Of a stretch of DNA of 64,000 nt, positions 40,083 to 49,724 are shown piece after piece. The position numbers and the translations under genes were made by a program. Origin of the DNA: Clostridia bacterium (GTDB lineage Bacteria; Bacillota; DSM-521; Neomoorellales; SLTJ01). The notes under the pieces were generated by a model. That model had not been told where the DNA came from and did not search any database. It saw only the letters and a list, made by a program, of their open reading frames with translations. The stretch covers positions 1-64,000 of the forward strand of contig SLTJ01000032.1 of assembly GCA_004347685.1 (NCBI GenBank), written 5' to 3'. Every line of letters begins with the position of its first letter. Positions within the stretch are counted from its first letter, which is position 1.

Positions 40083-41300
40083 GTGTCTTTTCGCTTTTTG
40101 ACCGCCGGAGAATCCCACGGCCGCGAACTAACGGTGATCGTGGACGGGGTACCGGCCGGCCTGCCTCTGGAGGCAGGGTACATAAATGAGCAGCTCGCCC
40201 GGCGCCAGGCCGGGTACGGCCGGGGCGGGCGGATGGCCATTGAGCGGGACGAGGTACGCATAACAGCCGGGGTGCGGGGTGGTCTGACCCTGGGAAGCCC
40301 CGTATCCCTGGTAATCGCCAACCGGGACTGGGCCAACTGGGAGGCGGTCATGGCCCCCGGCCCGGAAGCGGCCCTGGACCAGCGGGTGGTCACCCGGCCC
40401 CGGCCCGGTCATGCCGACCTATCTGGCGGCATGAAGTACGGCCACCGCGACCTGCGCAACGTCCTGGAGCGCTCCAGCGCCCGGGAAACGGCCGCCCGGG
40501 TGGCTGCGGGCGCGGTGGCCCGGAGGCTCCTGGAAGAACTCGGGATGGAGATCCTCGGTCATGTGCTCCAGATCGGCCCGGTCCGGGTGGAAAGAGACTT
40601 AACCTTGGACCAGGTCCGGCAGGAGGCCCCGGCCTCCCCGGTGTTCTGCGCCGACCCCACGGCGGCGGCCGGGATGATGCGAGCCATTGACGCGGCCCGG
40701 GAAGACGGCGACACTCTGGGAGGTATCTTTGCCGTATTGGCCCTGGGGCTGCCGCCCGGGTTGGGCAGCTATTCCCAGTGGGACCGGCGGCTGGACGGGT
40801 TGCTGGCTCAGGCCGTGATGAGCATCCCGGCCATCAAGGGGGTAGAGATCGGTCTGGGTATGGGGGTGGCCGCAGTGCCAGGCTCCCGGGTGCACGACGA
40901 AATATTCTACTCACATGGCGGGGAGGGGGCGCCAACCGGCGTGGGGCCGGGGCGCTGCGCCGGTACCTGCCCGGCGCGGAACTTCCACCGCCACACCAAC
41001 CGGGCCGGTGGCCTGGAAGGCGGGGTCACCAACGGCGAACCCCTGGTGGTGCGGGCGGCCATGAAGCCCATCCCTACCCTGCGCCGGCCCCTCTGGAGCG
41101 TGGACATCGAGAGCAAAGAGGCGGTAGAGGCGGCCTTTGAGCGTTCCGACGTGTGCGCCGTACCCGCGGCCAGCGTGGTCGGCGAGGCCATGGTGGCCGT
41201 AGTCCTGGCCGCGGCCCTAAGTGAAAAGTTCGGCGGTGACAGCTTGGCGGAAATACGGCAAAACCTGGCCGCTTACCGGGAACGGCTCGATGCCTATTAG
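40083..41300 (+). CDS. aroC: chorismate synthase
   Basis: 405 residues, GTG start. FMN-dependent conversion of EPSP to chorismate. [59 protein letters not shown] and [20 protein letters not shown] are the family signatures. Slightly extended insertions fit Clostridial/Peptococcaceae forms. Confidence 0.95.
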   Translation: MSFRFLTAGESHGRELTVIVDGVPAGLPLEAGYINEQLARRQAGYGRGGRMAIERDEVRITAGVRGGLTLGSPVSLVIANRDWANWEAVMAPGPEAALDQRVVTRPRPGHADLSGGMKYGHRDLRNVLERSSARETAARVAAGAVARRLLEELGMEILGHVLQIGPVRVERDLTLDQVRQEAPASPVFCADPTAAAGMMRAIDAAREDGDTLGGIFAVLALGLPPGLGSYSQWDRRLDGLLAQAVMSIPAIKGVEIGLGMGVAAVPGSRVHDEIFYSHGGEGAPTGVGPGRCAGTCPARNFHRHTNRAGGLEGGVTNGEPLVVRAAMKPIPTLRRPLWSVDIESKEAVEAAFERSDVCAVPAASVVGEAMVAVVLAAALSEKFGGDSLAEIRQNLAAYRERLDAY

Positions 41301-41400
41301 CGTGGCGCCTAGGTTGGGATCTGAAGTCATATCCGGCTGCCAGTCGGGTTTAGGGTTTGGCCGGAGTTTGTTTTCCCTGTCGAAAAGGAGTATTCTCCAC

Positions 41401-41928
41401 GTGTCCAAGACAAACATCGTGTTGATCGGCTTCATGGGGGCCGGCAAGTCGGTTGTCGGCCGGGCCCTGGCCCGCAGGCTGCGCAAGCGATTTGTTGATA
41501 CCGACAGCGAGATCGAAGCTATGGCCGGGCTGGCTGTTCCCGAGATATTTTCCCGGCACGGCGAGCCATATTTCCGTCAACTGGAAAAACAGGTGGTCCG
41601 GCGGGTGGCGGCCGGGGAGCACCAGGTAATCGCTACCGGCGGCGGCACGGTGGTGGACGAGGAAAACGCGCGGCTCCTGCAGGCTACAGGCGTCATCGTG
41701 TGGCTTATGGCCTCTGCAGAGGCCGTTTACCGGCGCGTGGGGCAGGCGACCAACCGCCCCCTCCTGAGCGGGCCCGGTGAGGCTGACCCCCGCCAGCGCA
41801 TCCAGGAACTGCTGGCCCGGCGGGAAACCGTCTACCGCCAGCGCGCCGGCTTCAGCCTCAACACCGACGGGCTGACCCCCTGGCAGGTGGTCCGGGAGAT
41901 AGAAGCCCGCTTGAGTTATGAGTTATGA
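41401..41928 (+). CDS. aroK: shikimate kinase
   Basis: 175 residues from GTG 41401 (AAAAGGAG upstream). P-loop GFMGAGKS (about 10-17), DTDSEIEAMAG, FRQLEKQVV, ATGGGTVV and RPLLSG lid region. It phosphorylates shikimate with ATP. The longer in-frame opening from 41221 lies within aroC and is not used. Confidence 0.93.
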   Translation: MSKTNIVLIGFMGAGKSVVGRALARRLRKRFVDTDSEIEAMAGLAVPEIFSRHGEPYFRQLEKQVVRRVAAGEHQVIATGGGTVVDEENARLLQATGVIVWLMASAEAVYRRVGQATNRPLLSGPGEADPRQRIQELLARRETVYRQRAGFSLNTDGLTPWQVVREIEARLSYEL

Positions 41929-41974
41929 GTTCGGAACTCACAACTCGGAACTTAGAAAGAAGTGAAGTACATCC

Positions 41975-43063
41975 ATGGCGACTTTAACCGTATCCCTGGG
42001 GGAGCGCAGTTACCCCATCCTCATCGGGGAAGGCCTGCTCCCCAGGCTGGGGGAACACCTCCGGGAAAAGGGCCGGAACCTCAGCCGCGGCACATTCCTG
42101 GTGAGCAATCCCACTGTGTTTTCCCTTTATGGTCCCGTGGCCGAAGGGGCCCTGCAGGCCCAGGAGTTTTCCGTCACCCCGTGCCTGGTGGAGGACAGTG
42201 AGAAAGCCAAAAGCCTCGACTGGGCGGCTCGCCTCTATGACGCAGCCATTGAGGCCGGCCTGGACCGCCGCTCGCCCATTATCGCTCTGGGGGGCGGGGT
42301 GGTGGGTGACCTAGCCGGCTTTGTCGCCGCCACCTACATGCGCGGCGTCCCCTTTATCCAGGTGCCGACTACCCTGCTGGCTCAGGTAGACGCCAGCGTA
42401 GGCGGCAAGGTGGCCGTTGACCACCCGCGGGGCAAGAACTTGATTGGCGCCTTTTACCAGCCCCAGATGGTGGTTATTGACGTGAATACCTTACAAAGCC
42501 TGCCGGCCAGGCAAGTCCGGGCCGGGCTGGCCGAGGTGGTCAAGTACGGCGTCATCTGGGACGCCGATTTCTTGGACTTCGTGGAGACCAACGCGGCCCG
42601 CCTCCTGAACGGCGAACTGTTCCTCATGCAGCAAGTGGTGCACAGATCCTGCGCCATCAAGGCCCAGGTCGTTTCCCAGGACGAGCGGGAGAGCGGTCCG
42701 CGGGCCATCCTGAACTTCGGCCACACTGTGGGCCACGCCATCGAAACCCTCACCGGCTATTCCAGCTACCACCACGGTGAGGCCGTGGCTATGGGCATGG
42801 CTGCCGAAGGCCGGATCGCCCGCGCCCTTGGCCTGTGGTCCGGGGAGGAGCAGAGCCGGCTGGAGAAACTGCTCATAGCCCTGCAGTTGCCGGTGAGCCT
42901 GCCGCCCAGTTTCGCCGCCAAAGAGGCGCTGGCCGTCATGGTCAGGGACAAAAAGGCCACCGAGCAGCGGCTTACCCTGGTGCTCCCCAAGCACTTCGGT
43001 GAGGTGACCGTTTACCGCGATTTGCCCGCGGAAACCGTCCTGCAGGTCTTGGAGGCCCGGTGA
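41975..43063 (+). CDS. aroB: 3-dehydroquinate synthase
   Basis: 362 residues. NAD- and metal-dependent cyclisation of DAHP. ALGGGVVGDLAGFVAATYMR, VPTTLLAQVDASVGGKVAVD, KNLIGAFYQP, RAGLAEVVKYG and the metal ligands in NFGHTVGHAIE and YHHGEAVAMGM are present. The ATG follows AAGAAGTGAAG. Confidence 0.95.
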   Translation: MATLTVSLGERSYPILIGEGLLPRLGEHLREKGRNLSRGTFLVSNPTVFSLYGPVAEGALQAQEFSVTPCLVEDSEKAKSLDWAARLYDAAIEAGLDRRSPIIALGGGVVGDLAGFVAATYMRGVPFIQVPTTLLAQVDASVGGKVAVDHPRGKNLIGAFYQPQMVVIDVNTLQSLPARQVRAGLAEVVKYGVIWDADFLDFVETNAARLLNGELFLMQQVVHRSCAIKAQVVSQDERESGPRAILNFGHTVGHAIETLTGYSSYHHGEAVAMGMAAEGRIARALGLWSGEEQSRLEKLLIALQLPVSLPPSFAAKEALAVMVRDKKATEQRLTLVLPKHFGEVTVYRDLPAETVLQVLEAR

Positions 43064-43103
43064 AGGCTCCGATACCATGTCAGAATAACGGAGAGAGGTA
43101 CCC

Positions 43104-44831
43104 TTGGCCATCCGCAAAGAGCTTGGCGAATTCCTGTTAGAAAACAATCTCATCACCCGCAGCCAACTTAATGAGGCCCGGCGGATCCAGCGGGAAACGG
43201 GGCAGCGACTCGGGCGGGTGTTGGTCAGCCTTGGCCACGTAAGGGAACAAGACATAGTCAATGCCTTGGAGTTTCATCTCGGCATTGCCAGGGTCAGCCT
43301 CTACGACCTGGCCCCGGACAGCGATCTCGTGCGCATCGTCCCGGAGACCCTGGCCCGCCGCTACAAAGCGGTGGCGGTAAAAAAGGAAGGCAACAAACTG
43401 ACCGTGGCCATGGCCGACCCCCTTAACATCATGGCCCTGGACGACTTGCGGGCCGCCACCGGGTGCGAGATAGTCCCGGTTCTGGCCGATGAAGCCGAGA
43501 TTGACACGGTGCTGGATAATTTGTTGAGCATGAGCGAACTTTTTGCCGGAACGAATGGAGAGGAAGAAGACACCACGGTTCTGGAGATGGGCCGGTTTGA
43601 CCTGGACGATCTCCCGGAGACAGCCGTCGAGGCGGCGCCGGTGGTGCGGGCGGTAAACTCCATCATCCAGCAGGCGGTCAAGTCCAGGGCCAGCGACGTT
43701 CACCTGGAGCCGCAGGAGAAGTCCCTCCGGGTGCGTTTACGGGTGGACGGCTTCCTGCGGGATATCATGAGCATTCCGCGCCGCTTTCACGCCCCCATGA
43801 TATCCCGGATCAAGATCATGGCCGAAATGGACATCGCCGAAAGGCGGGTACCCCAGGACGGCCGGGTGCGGGTGCGGGTGGGGGGCAAGGAAGTTGACCT
43901 GCGCGTTTCCACCCTCCCGACCATTTTCGGCGAGAAGGCGGTTATCCGGCTGCTGGACAAGAGCCAAATGTTGCTCAGGCTGGAGGATCTCGGCTTTAAT
44001 GACGAGCTCCTGGCCGGGTATCGCAGCCTCATCCGCCGCCCCTACGGCATGATCCTGGTGACCGGCCCCACCGGCAGCGGCAAGACCACCACCCTCTACG
44101 CCACCCTCAACGCCATCAACACCGTGGAGAAGAATATCATCACCATTGAAGACCCGGTGGAGTACGTTCTCCCGGGCATAAACCAGATTCAGATTAATCC
44201 CAAGGCCGGCCTGACCTTCGCCTCCGGCCTGCGCTCCATCCTGCGCCAGGATCCGGACGTGGTCATGGTGGGCGAGATCCGGGACTCGGAAACGGCCGAT
44301 ATCGCCATCCGGGCCGCCACCACCGGGCACCTGGTCTTCAGCACCCTCCACACCAACGACGCCGCCGGGACGGTGGGCCGCCTCCTGGATATGGGGATGG
44401 AGCCCTTTCTGGTCGCTTCTTCCGTGGTGGGGGTAATGGCCCAGCGCTTGGTGCGCGTTGTCTGCCCCCATTGCAAAACTGCCTACGAGCTACCGCCTGG
44501 GGCGCCGGAACGGGCTTTCCTCGGTGTTCCCGCGGGGGAAAATCTCACCCTGTTTAAGGGCAGCGGGTGCAGCTTTTGCAACCGTACCGGCTACCATGGC
44601 CGGGTAGCGGTACATGAGCTCATGACTGTTACCGGGAAAATCCGCGACGCCATTCTCGGTAAGGCTTCCGCGGACGATTTCCAGGCCATCGCCAAGGCCC
44701 AGGGCATGCGCAATCTGCGGGATGACGCGCAGGGGAAAGTCCTGGCCGGGATTACCACCTTTGAAGAACTTATGCGGGTGGCCTACCTGGAGGAAAACGA
44801 GGGGAAGCCGCCCGCTGCCGGGGAGGAATAA
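43104..44831 (+). CDS. pilB: type IV pilus assembly ATPase PilB
   Basis: 575 residues, TTG start. MshEN-type N-terminal domain (LGEFLLENNLITRSQLNEAR), then GspE/PilB ATPase: RASDVHLEPQ, GPTGSGKTTTLYATL (about 320), IITIEDPVEY, LRSILRQDPDVVMVGEIRD and the zinc site CPHCKT...CSFCNRTGYHGR. It drives pilin polymerisation from the cytoplasmic side. It overlaps closely with pilT (3 nt). Confidence 0.95.
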   Translation: MAIRKELGEFLLENNLITRSQLNEARRIQRETGQRLGRVLVSLGHVREQDIVNALEFHLGIARVSLYDLAPDSDLVRIVPETLARRYKAVAVKKEGNKLTVAMADPLNIMALDDLRAATGCEIVPVLADEAEIDTVLDNLLSMSELFAGTNGEEEDTTVLEMGRFDLDDLPETAVEAAPVVRAVNSIIQQAVKSRASDVHLEPQEKSLRVRLRVDGFLRDIMSIPRRFHAPMISRIKIMAEMDIAERRVPQDGRVRVRVGGKEVDLRVSTLPTIFGEKAVIRLLDKSQMLLRLEDLGFNDELLAGYRSLIRRPYGMILVTGPTGSGKTTTLYATLNAINTVEKNIITIEDPVEYVLPGINQIQINPKAGLTFASGLRSILRQDPDVVMVGEIRDSETADIAIRAATTGHLVFSTLHTNDAAGTVGRLLDMGMEPFLVASSVVGVMAQRLVRVVCPHCKTAYELPPGAPERAFLGVPAGENLTLFKGSGCSFCNRTGYHGRVAVHELMTVTGKIRDAILGKASADDFQAIAKAQGMRNLRDDAQGKVLAGITTFEELMRVAYLEENEGKPPAAGEE

Positions 44832-44834
44832 CAT

Positions 44835-45887
44835 GTGCAGGTAGACGAGATCCTGCAGGCCGCGGCCCAGGTGCAGGCCTCAGACGTGCACCTGACGGTG
44901 GGACTGCCACCGGTTTTTCGCGTGCGCGGCGAACTGCAGCGGCAGCAGCAGTGGGAGATGTTAAAACCGCCTGACACGCTGGCTCTGGCCGACCAGCTCA
45001 TGCGGCCGGAGCAAAAGCAACGCTTCCAGGAGGCGGGCGAACTGGATTTCGCCTATGCCATCCCGGGGGCCGGCCGCTTTCGCGTGAACGTGTTCCGCCA
45101 GCGGGGCAGCGTAGCCGTGGCCATGCGACTGATAAACGCGACCATCCCTACCATTGAAGAACTGGGACTGCCCGAGGTTTTGGTCGAGTTTACCCGCAAA
45201 ACCAAGGGGCTGGTGCTGGTGACTGGGCCTACCGGCAGCGGAAAATCCACCACCCTGGCCGCCATGATCGCCCTCATCAACCAGGAGCGCAGTTGCCACA
45301 TCATCACCCTGGAAGACCCCATTGAGTACCTGCACCGGCATAACCAGAGCATTGTCAACCAGCGAGAGATAGGCACCGATTCCCATTCCTTCGCCGCCGC
45401 CCTGCGGGCCAGCCTGCGGGAAGACCCGGACGTGGTCCTGGTGGGTGAGATGCGCGACCTGGAAACCATCGGTACCGCCATCACCGCGGCCGAAACCGGC
45501 CACCTGGTCTTCGCCACCCTGCACACGGCCAGCGCCGCCCAGACAGTTGACCGCGTCATTGACGTCTTCCCGCCCCACCAGCAGCAGCAGGTCCGGGTGC
45601 AGCTTGCCGATACCATCCAGGGGATCGTGGCCCAACAGCTCCTGCCGCGCCTGGACAAACCCGGCCGGGTAGCGGCTATCGAGGTCCTGGTGGCCACCCC
45701 GGCCATCCGCAACCTCATCCGCGAGGGCAAGACCCACCAGATCTTCTCCGCCATCCAGACCGGCGGCCGCTACGGTATGCAGACCATGGACATGGCCCTG
45801 AAACAGCTCTACCAGGCCGGCAAGATCAGCCGCGAAGAAATGATGACCAGAGTAACCGATACCAGCGTATTGATGCAGATGATGTAG
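44835..45887 (+). CDS. pilT: pilus retraction ATPase PilT
   Basis: 350 residues, GTG start after GGGGAGGAATAACAT. VTGPTGSGKSTTLAAMI (about 130), HIITLEDPIEYLH, LRASLREDPDVVLVGEMRD, and the C-terminal AIRNLIREGKTHQIFSAIQT typical of PilT. It depolymerises pili for twitching. Confidence 0.95.
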   Translation: MQVDEILQAAAQVQASDVHLTVGLPPVFRVRGELQRQQQWEMLKPPDTLALADQLMRPEQKQRFQEAGELDFAYAIPGAGRFRVNVFRQRGSVAVAMRLINATIPTIEELGLPEVLVEFTRKTKGLVLVTGPTGSGKSTTLAAMIALINQERSCHIITLEDPIEYLHRHNQSIVNQREIGTDSHSFAAALRASLREDPDVVLVGEMRDLETIGTAITAAETGHLVFATLHTASAAQTVDRVIDVFPPHQQQQVRVQLADTIQGIVAQQLLPRLDKPGRVAAIEVLVATPAIRNLIREGKTHQIFSAIQTGGRYGMQTMDMALKQLYQAGKISREEMMTRVTDTSVLMQMM

Positions 45888-46136
45888 CAGGGCAAGGATT
45901 TTTGTCGTATTGATGGAGGAATTTGCCCTTCCCTGGCGAAATAATTTAGAAACGGGTAAGGATGGGTGCTGCTTGCTTGCAGTGACCCTGAGACTACAGG
46001 TTACAACCTCCCGGCGCTTAACTCCGTGTCTTGTCAGGTGTTCACCCCAGTGCAGCCGCCGGCGCATGGAGGGTTTGGGGTAGCGCCTAACGTGGGGACA
46101 AGCTGAGTGCCGGGCCACCTGGGGAGGAGAGAAGCA

Positions 46137-47348
46137 TTGGCCAGTTACGCCTACCGGGCCCGGGACGCGGGCGGCAAACTGGTGGCCGGGATATTGGAGG
46201 CCGAACACGCCGCCGCGGTCATTGACCGGCTGCGCCAGCGTCAGCTCTTCGTGGTGGAAGTAAAGCCCCAAGCCGCCTCGCGAGGCGGGTTTTCCTTGCC
46301 GCTGCCGGGGCGGAAGGTATCTTCGCGGGACCTGGCCGTTTTCTGCCGCCAGCTTGCCACCATGGTCAGTGCCGGCATGCCGCTGATGAGCTGCCTGGCC
46401 GTCCTGCAGCGCCAGTCCGAAAATTCCAGGCTGGCCGAAGCTGCCGGCGGGGTGCGCGATGCCATCCAGGGCGGGGCCAGCCTGTACGAGGCCTTGAGCA
46501 GGTATCCCAATGTATTTCCCCGCCTTTTCATCAGCATGGTTGAGGCCGGAGAAGTAGGCGGCGTACTGGACAGCGTGCTGGAGAGGATGGCCGAGCACTA
46601 TGAGAAGGAACACGACCTGAACGAGAAGGTGCGCTCGGCCATGGCTTACCCGGCAGTGGTGTCGGTGGTGGCAGTGGTTGCCGTCGTCTTCATGATCACC
46701 TTTATCCTGCCCACCTTCACCTCCATGCTCACCGGCATGGGGGCGCCGCTGCCGCTGCCCACCCGCATCATCATGGGGCTGAGTGACTTCATGCGCAATT
46801 TCTGGTATGTCGTCATTGGCGGGTTGGCCGGCGCTGCCTTCGGGCTGTGGCAGTACATAAACACCGACCGGGGCGAGGAGTGGAAAGACAGGACGCTCCT
46901 GCGCCTGCCCGTCTTCGGCCCCCTGGTGCAGAAGATGGCCGTTTCCCGCTTTACCCGCACCCTGGGCACCCTGGTGCGGGGCGGCGTGCCCATCCTGCAG
47001 GCTCTGGACGTGGTCAAGGCCACGGCCGGCAACCGGGTCATTGCCGCCGGGGTGGACCGGGCCCGGGCCACCATCCGCGAAGGCGAAGGCATGGCCCGGC
47101 CCCTGGAGGCCACCGGCGTCTTCCCACCCATGGTCACCGAAATGATCGCCGTGGGCGAGGAAACCGGGGCACTGGACACGCTTCTCGAGAGGATAAGCTT
47201 CTTCTACGACCGCGAGGTGGATGCCGCGGTAAGCCGTCTCTCCAGCATGATCGAGCCTATCCTGATAGTGGGGCTGGGGGGCGTGGTAGGTTTCATGGTG
47301 CTTTCCATGATGCTGCCCATGTTCAGCCTGTACGGGGCGGTGCAGTGA
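46137..47348 (+). CDS. pilC: type IV pilus inner-membrane platform PilC
   Basis: 403 residues from TTG 46137 (GGGGAGGAGAG upstream), MASYAYRARDAGGKLVAG. Two GspF domains (about 65-190 and 270-395) with membrane helices (VVSVVAVVAVVFMITFILP and a C-terminal PILIVGLGGVVGFMVLSM). It anchors the pilus base and contacts PilB and PilT. The 250-bp gap before it holds no gene. Confidence 0.93.
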   Translation: MASYAYRARDAGGKLVAGILEAEHAAAVIDRLRQRQLFVVEVKPQAASRGGFSLPLPGRKVSSRDLAVFCRQLATMVSAGMPLMSCLAVLQRQSENSRLAEAAGGVRDAIQGGASLYEALSRYPNVFPRLFISMVEAGEVGGVLDSVLERMAEHYEKEHDLNEKVRSAMAYPAVVSVVAVVAVVFMITFILPTFTSMLTGMGAPLPLPTRIIMGLSDFMRNFWYVVIGGLAGAAFGLWQYINTDRGEEWKDRTLLRLPVFGPLVQKMAVSRFTRTLGTLVRGGVPILQALDVVKATAGNRVIAAGVDRARATIREGEGMARPLEATGVFPPMVTEMIAVGEETGALDTLLERISFFYDREVDAAVSRLSSMIEPILIVGLGGVVGFMVLSMMLPMFSLYGAVQ

Positions 47349-47354
47349 GGCAGG

Positions 47355-47370
47355 TGGCTTATAGGTTGCC
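47355..47370 (+). promoter_or_regulatory. possible sigma-54 promoter of the pilin gene
   Basis: TGGCTTATAGGTTGCC has GG and GC with exactly 10 nt between, and TGGC/TTGC elements intact. It is 193 nt upstream of the major pilin. Pilin genes in several bacteria use sigma-54, and a sigma-54 activator is encoded in this window. Unproven. Confidence 0.4.
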
Positions 47371-47562
47371 GGAGCAGGCAGGGCCAGTTTGCCAGCGGGC
47401 ATGAGGGGGTGGGAAGGGGGTTGACGGCAGCGGAGCAACAGGCGGGTTAAAGTGGGGTAAGGGGTCTCCCCTGCTGTAGAGCGGCTGGAACTTGGAACTT
47501 TGGCTGCCGCAGAGAGTGGAAAGTACTTGCAACGGGGTAAGAAAAAAAAGGAGTGAAAGAAC

Positions 47563-47958
47563 ATGCTCAAGTGGTTGACCGGGATGCTGGCCCGGACTAG
47601 GGACGACCGGGGTTTTACCCTGATCGAGTTGATCGTGGTGATGATCATTATCGGCATTCTCGCCGCAGTCGCGGTGCCGGCGTTCACGAATCGGTCAGGC
47701 GAAGCCAAAGAAGCTGCTGCCAAGGCTGACCTTAAGTCGATAGGTAACGCCATAGAATTGTATTACGCAGACAACAATGCTATGCCAGGAACGTCCGACA
47801 ACATTAGCAGCCTGAAAACTGCCTTAGTGCCAACATACCTCCGTAACATGAGCATATACGATCCTTGGGACCAGCTATATCAATACACCTATAGCGGTAG
47901 CACTTACCAACTCAAGTGTACTGGTAGCGATCCTGACCTTTACTATCCTGAACAATAA
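47563..47958 (+). CDS. type IV prepilin (major-type)
   Basis: 131 residues, AAAAAGGAGTG before ATG. A 17-residue leader ends DDRG, cleaved before FTLIELIVVMIIIGILAAVA (Glu5 present). The globular part AKADLKSIGNAIELYYADNN and IYDPWDQLYQYTYSGS is GspG/PilE-like. AT-richer than its neighbours in the 3' half. It is likely the main pilus subunit. Confidence 0.9.
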   Translation: MLKWLTGMLARTRDDRGFTLIELIVVMIIIGILAAVAVPAFTNRSGEAKEAAAKADLKSIGNAIELYYADNNAMPGTSDNISSLKTALVPTYLRNMSIYDPWDQLYQYTYSGSTYQLKCTGSDPDLYYPEQ

Positions 47959-48007
47959 TTGTCCCTCCACTATGTTGGACACTCAAGCTACATGGTAACA
48001 CCAGCGG

Positions 48008-48457
48008 ATGGATGGGATGGTAAACGGCGGTTTTCTCAGGATGAATAACTTGGCCTTCACCTTGGTGGAACTCATAGTGGTAGTGCTGGTAGTGGCCACC
48101 CTGGTCGCGGTAGCTGTGCCGGTGTTCAGGGACCGGTCGGAAGATGCCAGGAAAGCCGCGGCCAGGGTGGACCTGAAGGCCTTGGAATCGGCCATGGAGA
48201 TGTACCGTACCGACTGGCACGCATATCCGTCTAATGGCGGCGCCGACCAGCCGGTCGCCACATTGCGTGGTTTCCTGCTGGGGACCCATATGACCCGGAT
48301 GAACGTGTATGATCCGTGGGGTAAGACTGCTACCAATGAGTATCACTGGAAGAGCGACGGCGACACGTACGTGATATGGTCAGGTGCCGGGGGTAGCCGG
48401 GGCCCGGACGGCCCTGACACCGGCGACCTGTATGTGCCCGGCGGGCTCGGCGAGTAG
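48008..48457 (+). CDS. second type IV prepilin with Ala at the cleavage site
   Basis: 149 residues or less. AFTLVELIVVVLVVATLVAV is the N-terminal helix, but the residue before Phe is Ala (NNLA-F) rather than Gly. The body AARVDLKALESAMEMYRTDW and NVYDPWGKTATNEY resembles the preceding pilin, so this is a tandem paralogue. Starts at ATG 48008, 48017 or 48041 are possible; the last gives a five-residue leader. No strong ribosome site. Confidence 0.8.
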   Translation: MDGMVNGGFLRMNNLAFTLVELIVVVLVVATLVAVAVPVFRDRSEDARKAAARVDLKALESAMEMYRTDWHAYPSNGGADQPVATLRGFLLGTHMTRMNVYDPWGKTATNEYHWKSDGDTYVIWSGAGGSRGPDGPDTGDLYVPGGLGE

Positions 48458-48787
48458 AGAGGGCTGGTAGCCTCACTCCATGCGGCGGGCTGTGTGAACT
48501 GCGGGGCCATCGCTGCCTTTACCATGGCTGGCGGGGGCCCTGGTTTGTTTTTCAGTTCGGGCCGGCACAGTACGATGGCCCGGGTACTCCGCCGGGGGCG
48601 GAGGGAAAACGTAGCGCCACTTCCGGCATACAATAGTATTTGCGTACGAAAGCAGAGCGGAAGCGAGGGAGAATGGGGGCTGCCAGCGAAAACAAGTGGC
48701 GAAAAGCACAATGGCCGTGGCCGTCCTGCTTCCCGGCAAATTCGAAGATGATCCGGGGCAACGAATCTGTGTCAGCAACGAAATCGT
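48458..48787 (+). other. intergenic region, no gene seen
   Basis: About 330 bp between the pilin and a toxin-antitoxin module. Short frames on both strands lack ribosome sites and family features. The toxin-antitoxin promoter lies at its right end. Confidence 0.5.
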
Positions 48788-48816
48788 TTGCTTTTCCCCG
48801 CAGAGCGGTGTATAAT
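48788..48816 (+). promoter_or_regulatory. promoter of the Phd/PIN module
   Basis: TTGCTT (48788-48793), 17 nt, perfect TATAAT (48811-48816), then GGAGGTGG ahead of ATG 48840. Confidence 0.65.
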
Positions 48817-48839
48817 ATGGTCACCGGAGGTGGCCATCC

Positions 48840-49109
48840 ATGATGACTATAAACATAAGCCGGGCTAAGGCGGAGTTTTTGGATCTCATCCGGCGTGCCG
48901 AGAACAACGAAAACGTAGTCATCGAAAAAAAAGGAGCCCCTGTAGCCGCCGTTCTATCTTACAACGAGTATGTAGATCTGAAAAGGGTGCGTGATTACCT
49001 GGCCATGCAGAAAATCTACCAGGTTACAAAAGATGCAGGGATAACGGCCCGGGAAGTCTATGAAGAATCGCGGCGGCAATTGAAAACGAGGGGCAGCGGT
49101 GATGATTAG
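48840..49109 (+). CDS. Phd/YefM-type antitoxin
   Basis: 89 residues. MTINISRAKAEFLDLIRRAE and VVIEKKGAPVAAVLSYNEY are the Phd/YefM DNA-binding fold; the C-terminal tail (KTRGSGDD) would wrap the toxin. It overlaps the PIN toxin gene by 11 nt. It should repress its own promoter. Confidence 0.88.
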   Translation: MMTINISRAKAEFLDLIRRAENNENVVIEKKGAPVAAVLSYNEYVDLKRVRDYLAMQKIYQVTKDAGITAREVYEESRRQLKTRGSGDD

Positions 49110-49584
49110 AGAAGAACGCCCCCGTATGGATATGGTGGTTGACGCCAGTGCTCTCCTGGCCGCCTACCTTCCCGACGAGGGTACCCCTCAAGCCCACTGC
49201 CTAATGGAAGATTACGCTCTGGGCAGAGTAAACCTTTGGGCACCGAGGCTGTTGATCCTCGAACTTCTCAACGCCTGTTTGATGGCCAGGAAGCGTAATC
49301 GCATCTCCGAACACGTGCTCGATGACCTTGCTACCCGGATCGCCGCACTAGACATTCATTGGGCTGATGTGGAAGAGAACGCTCAGCAAGTATACTCGCT
49401 CAGCAAGGAGCACGGGCTCACCGCCTACGACGCCGCCTATATAGTAGCGGCCCAAATGAGGGGATGCAAACTGATCACTGGCGATCTGAGGATGTACGAA
49501 ACCGTCAAGGAAAGCTTTCCTTTTGTGGTTCTGCTGGAAAACTACACGGAACTGCGAGACCGGCAGGACAGTATGCCCGAGTAA
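49099..49584 (+). CDS. VapC-like PIN-domain toxin
   Basis: 161 residues. PIN ribonuclease acids: VVDASALLAAYL (Asp), LLILELLNACL (Glu), YDAAYIVAA (Asp) and LITGDLRM (Asp) are all present, so the active site looks intact. It is probably an RNase held by the overlapping Phd-type antitoxin. ATG 49099 or 49102. The start codons lie within the antitoxin's last codons, implying coupling. Confidence 0.85.
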   Translation: MMIREERPRMDMVVDASALLAAYLPDEGTPQAHCLMEDYALGRVNLWAPRLLILELLNACLMARKRNRISEHVLDDLATRIAALDIHWADVEENAQQVYSLSKEHGLTAYDAAYIVAAQMRGCKLITGDLRMYETVKESFPFVVLLENYTELRDRQDSMPE

Positions 49585-49649
49585 GCTTATTCACAAGAAA
49601 CCAGCACCTTCCCGGTCTGTTTGTCCTGATACCTCAGCCCTAGCCCCGG

Positions 49650-49678
49650 TTGACAATCGTATGACATCATGTTACAGT
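49650..49678 (+). promoter_or_regulatory. promoter of the second TA module
   Basis: TTGACA (49650-49655), 17 nt, TACAGT (49673-49678), about 45 nt before ATG 49725. Confidence 0.65.
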
Positions 49679-49724
49679 ATGTACGGCTGGACACAACAGA
49701 TTGTTTTCCGGGAGGAGCGTTGTC

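Noticed and set aside
44961-47753. 930-codon open frame on the minus strand
   Set aside because: It is antisense to pilT, pilC and the pilin gene, which have clear motifs. The long frame reflects high GC and codon bias, and the peptide is His/Gln/Gly-rich without domains.
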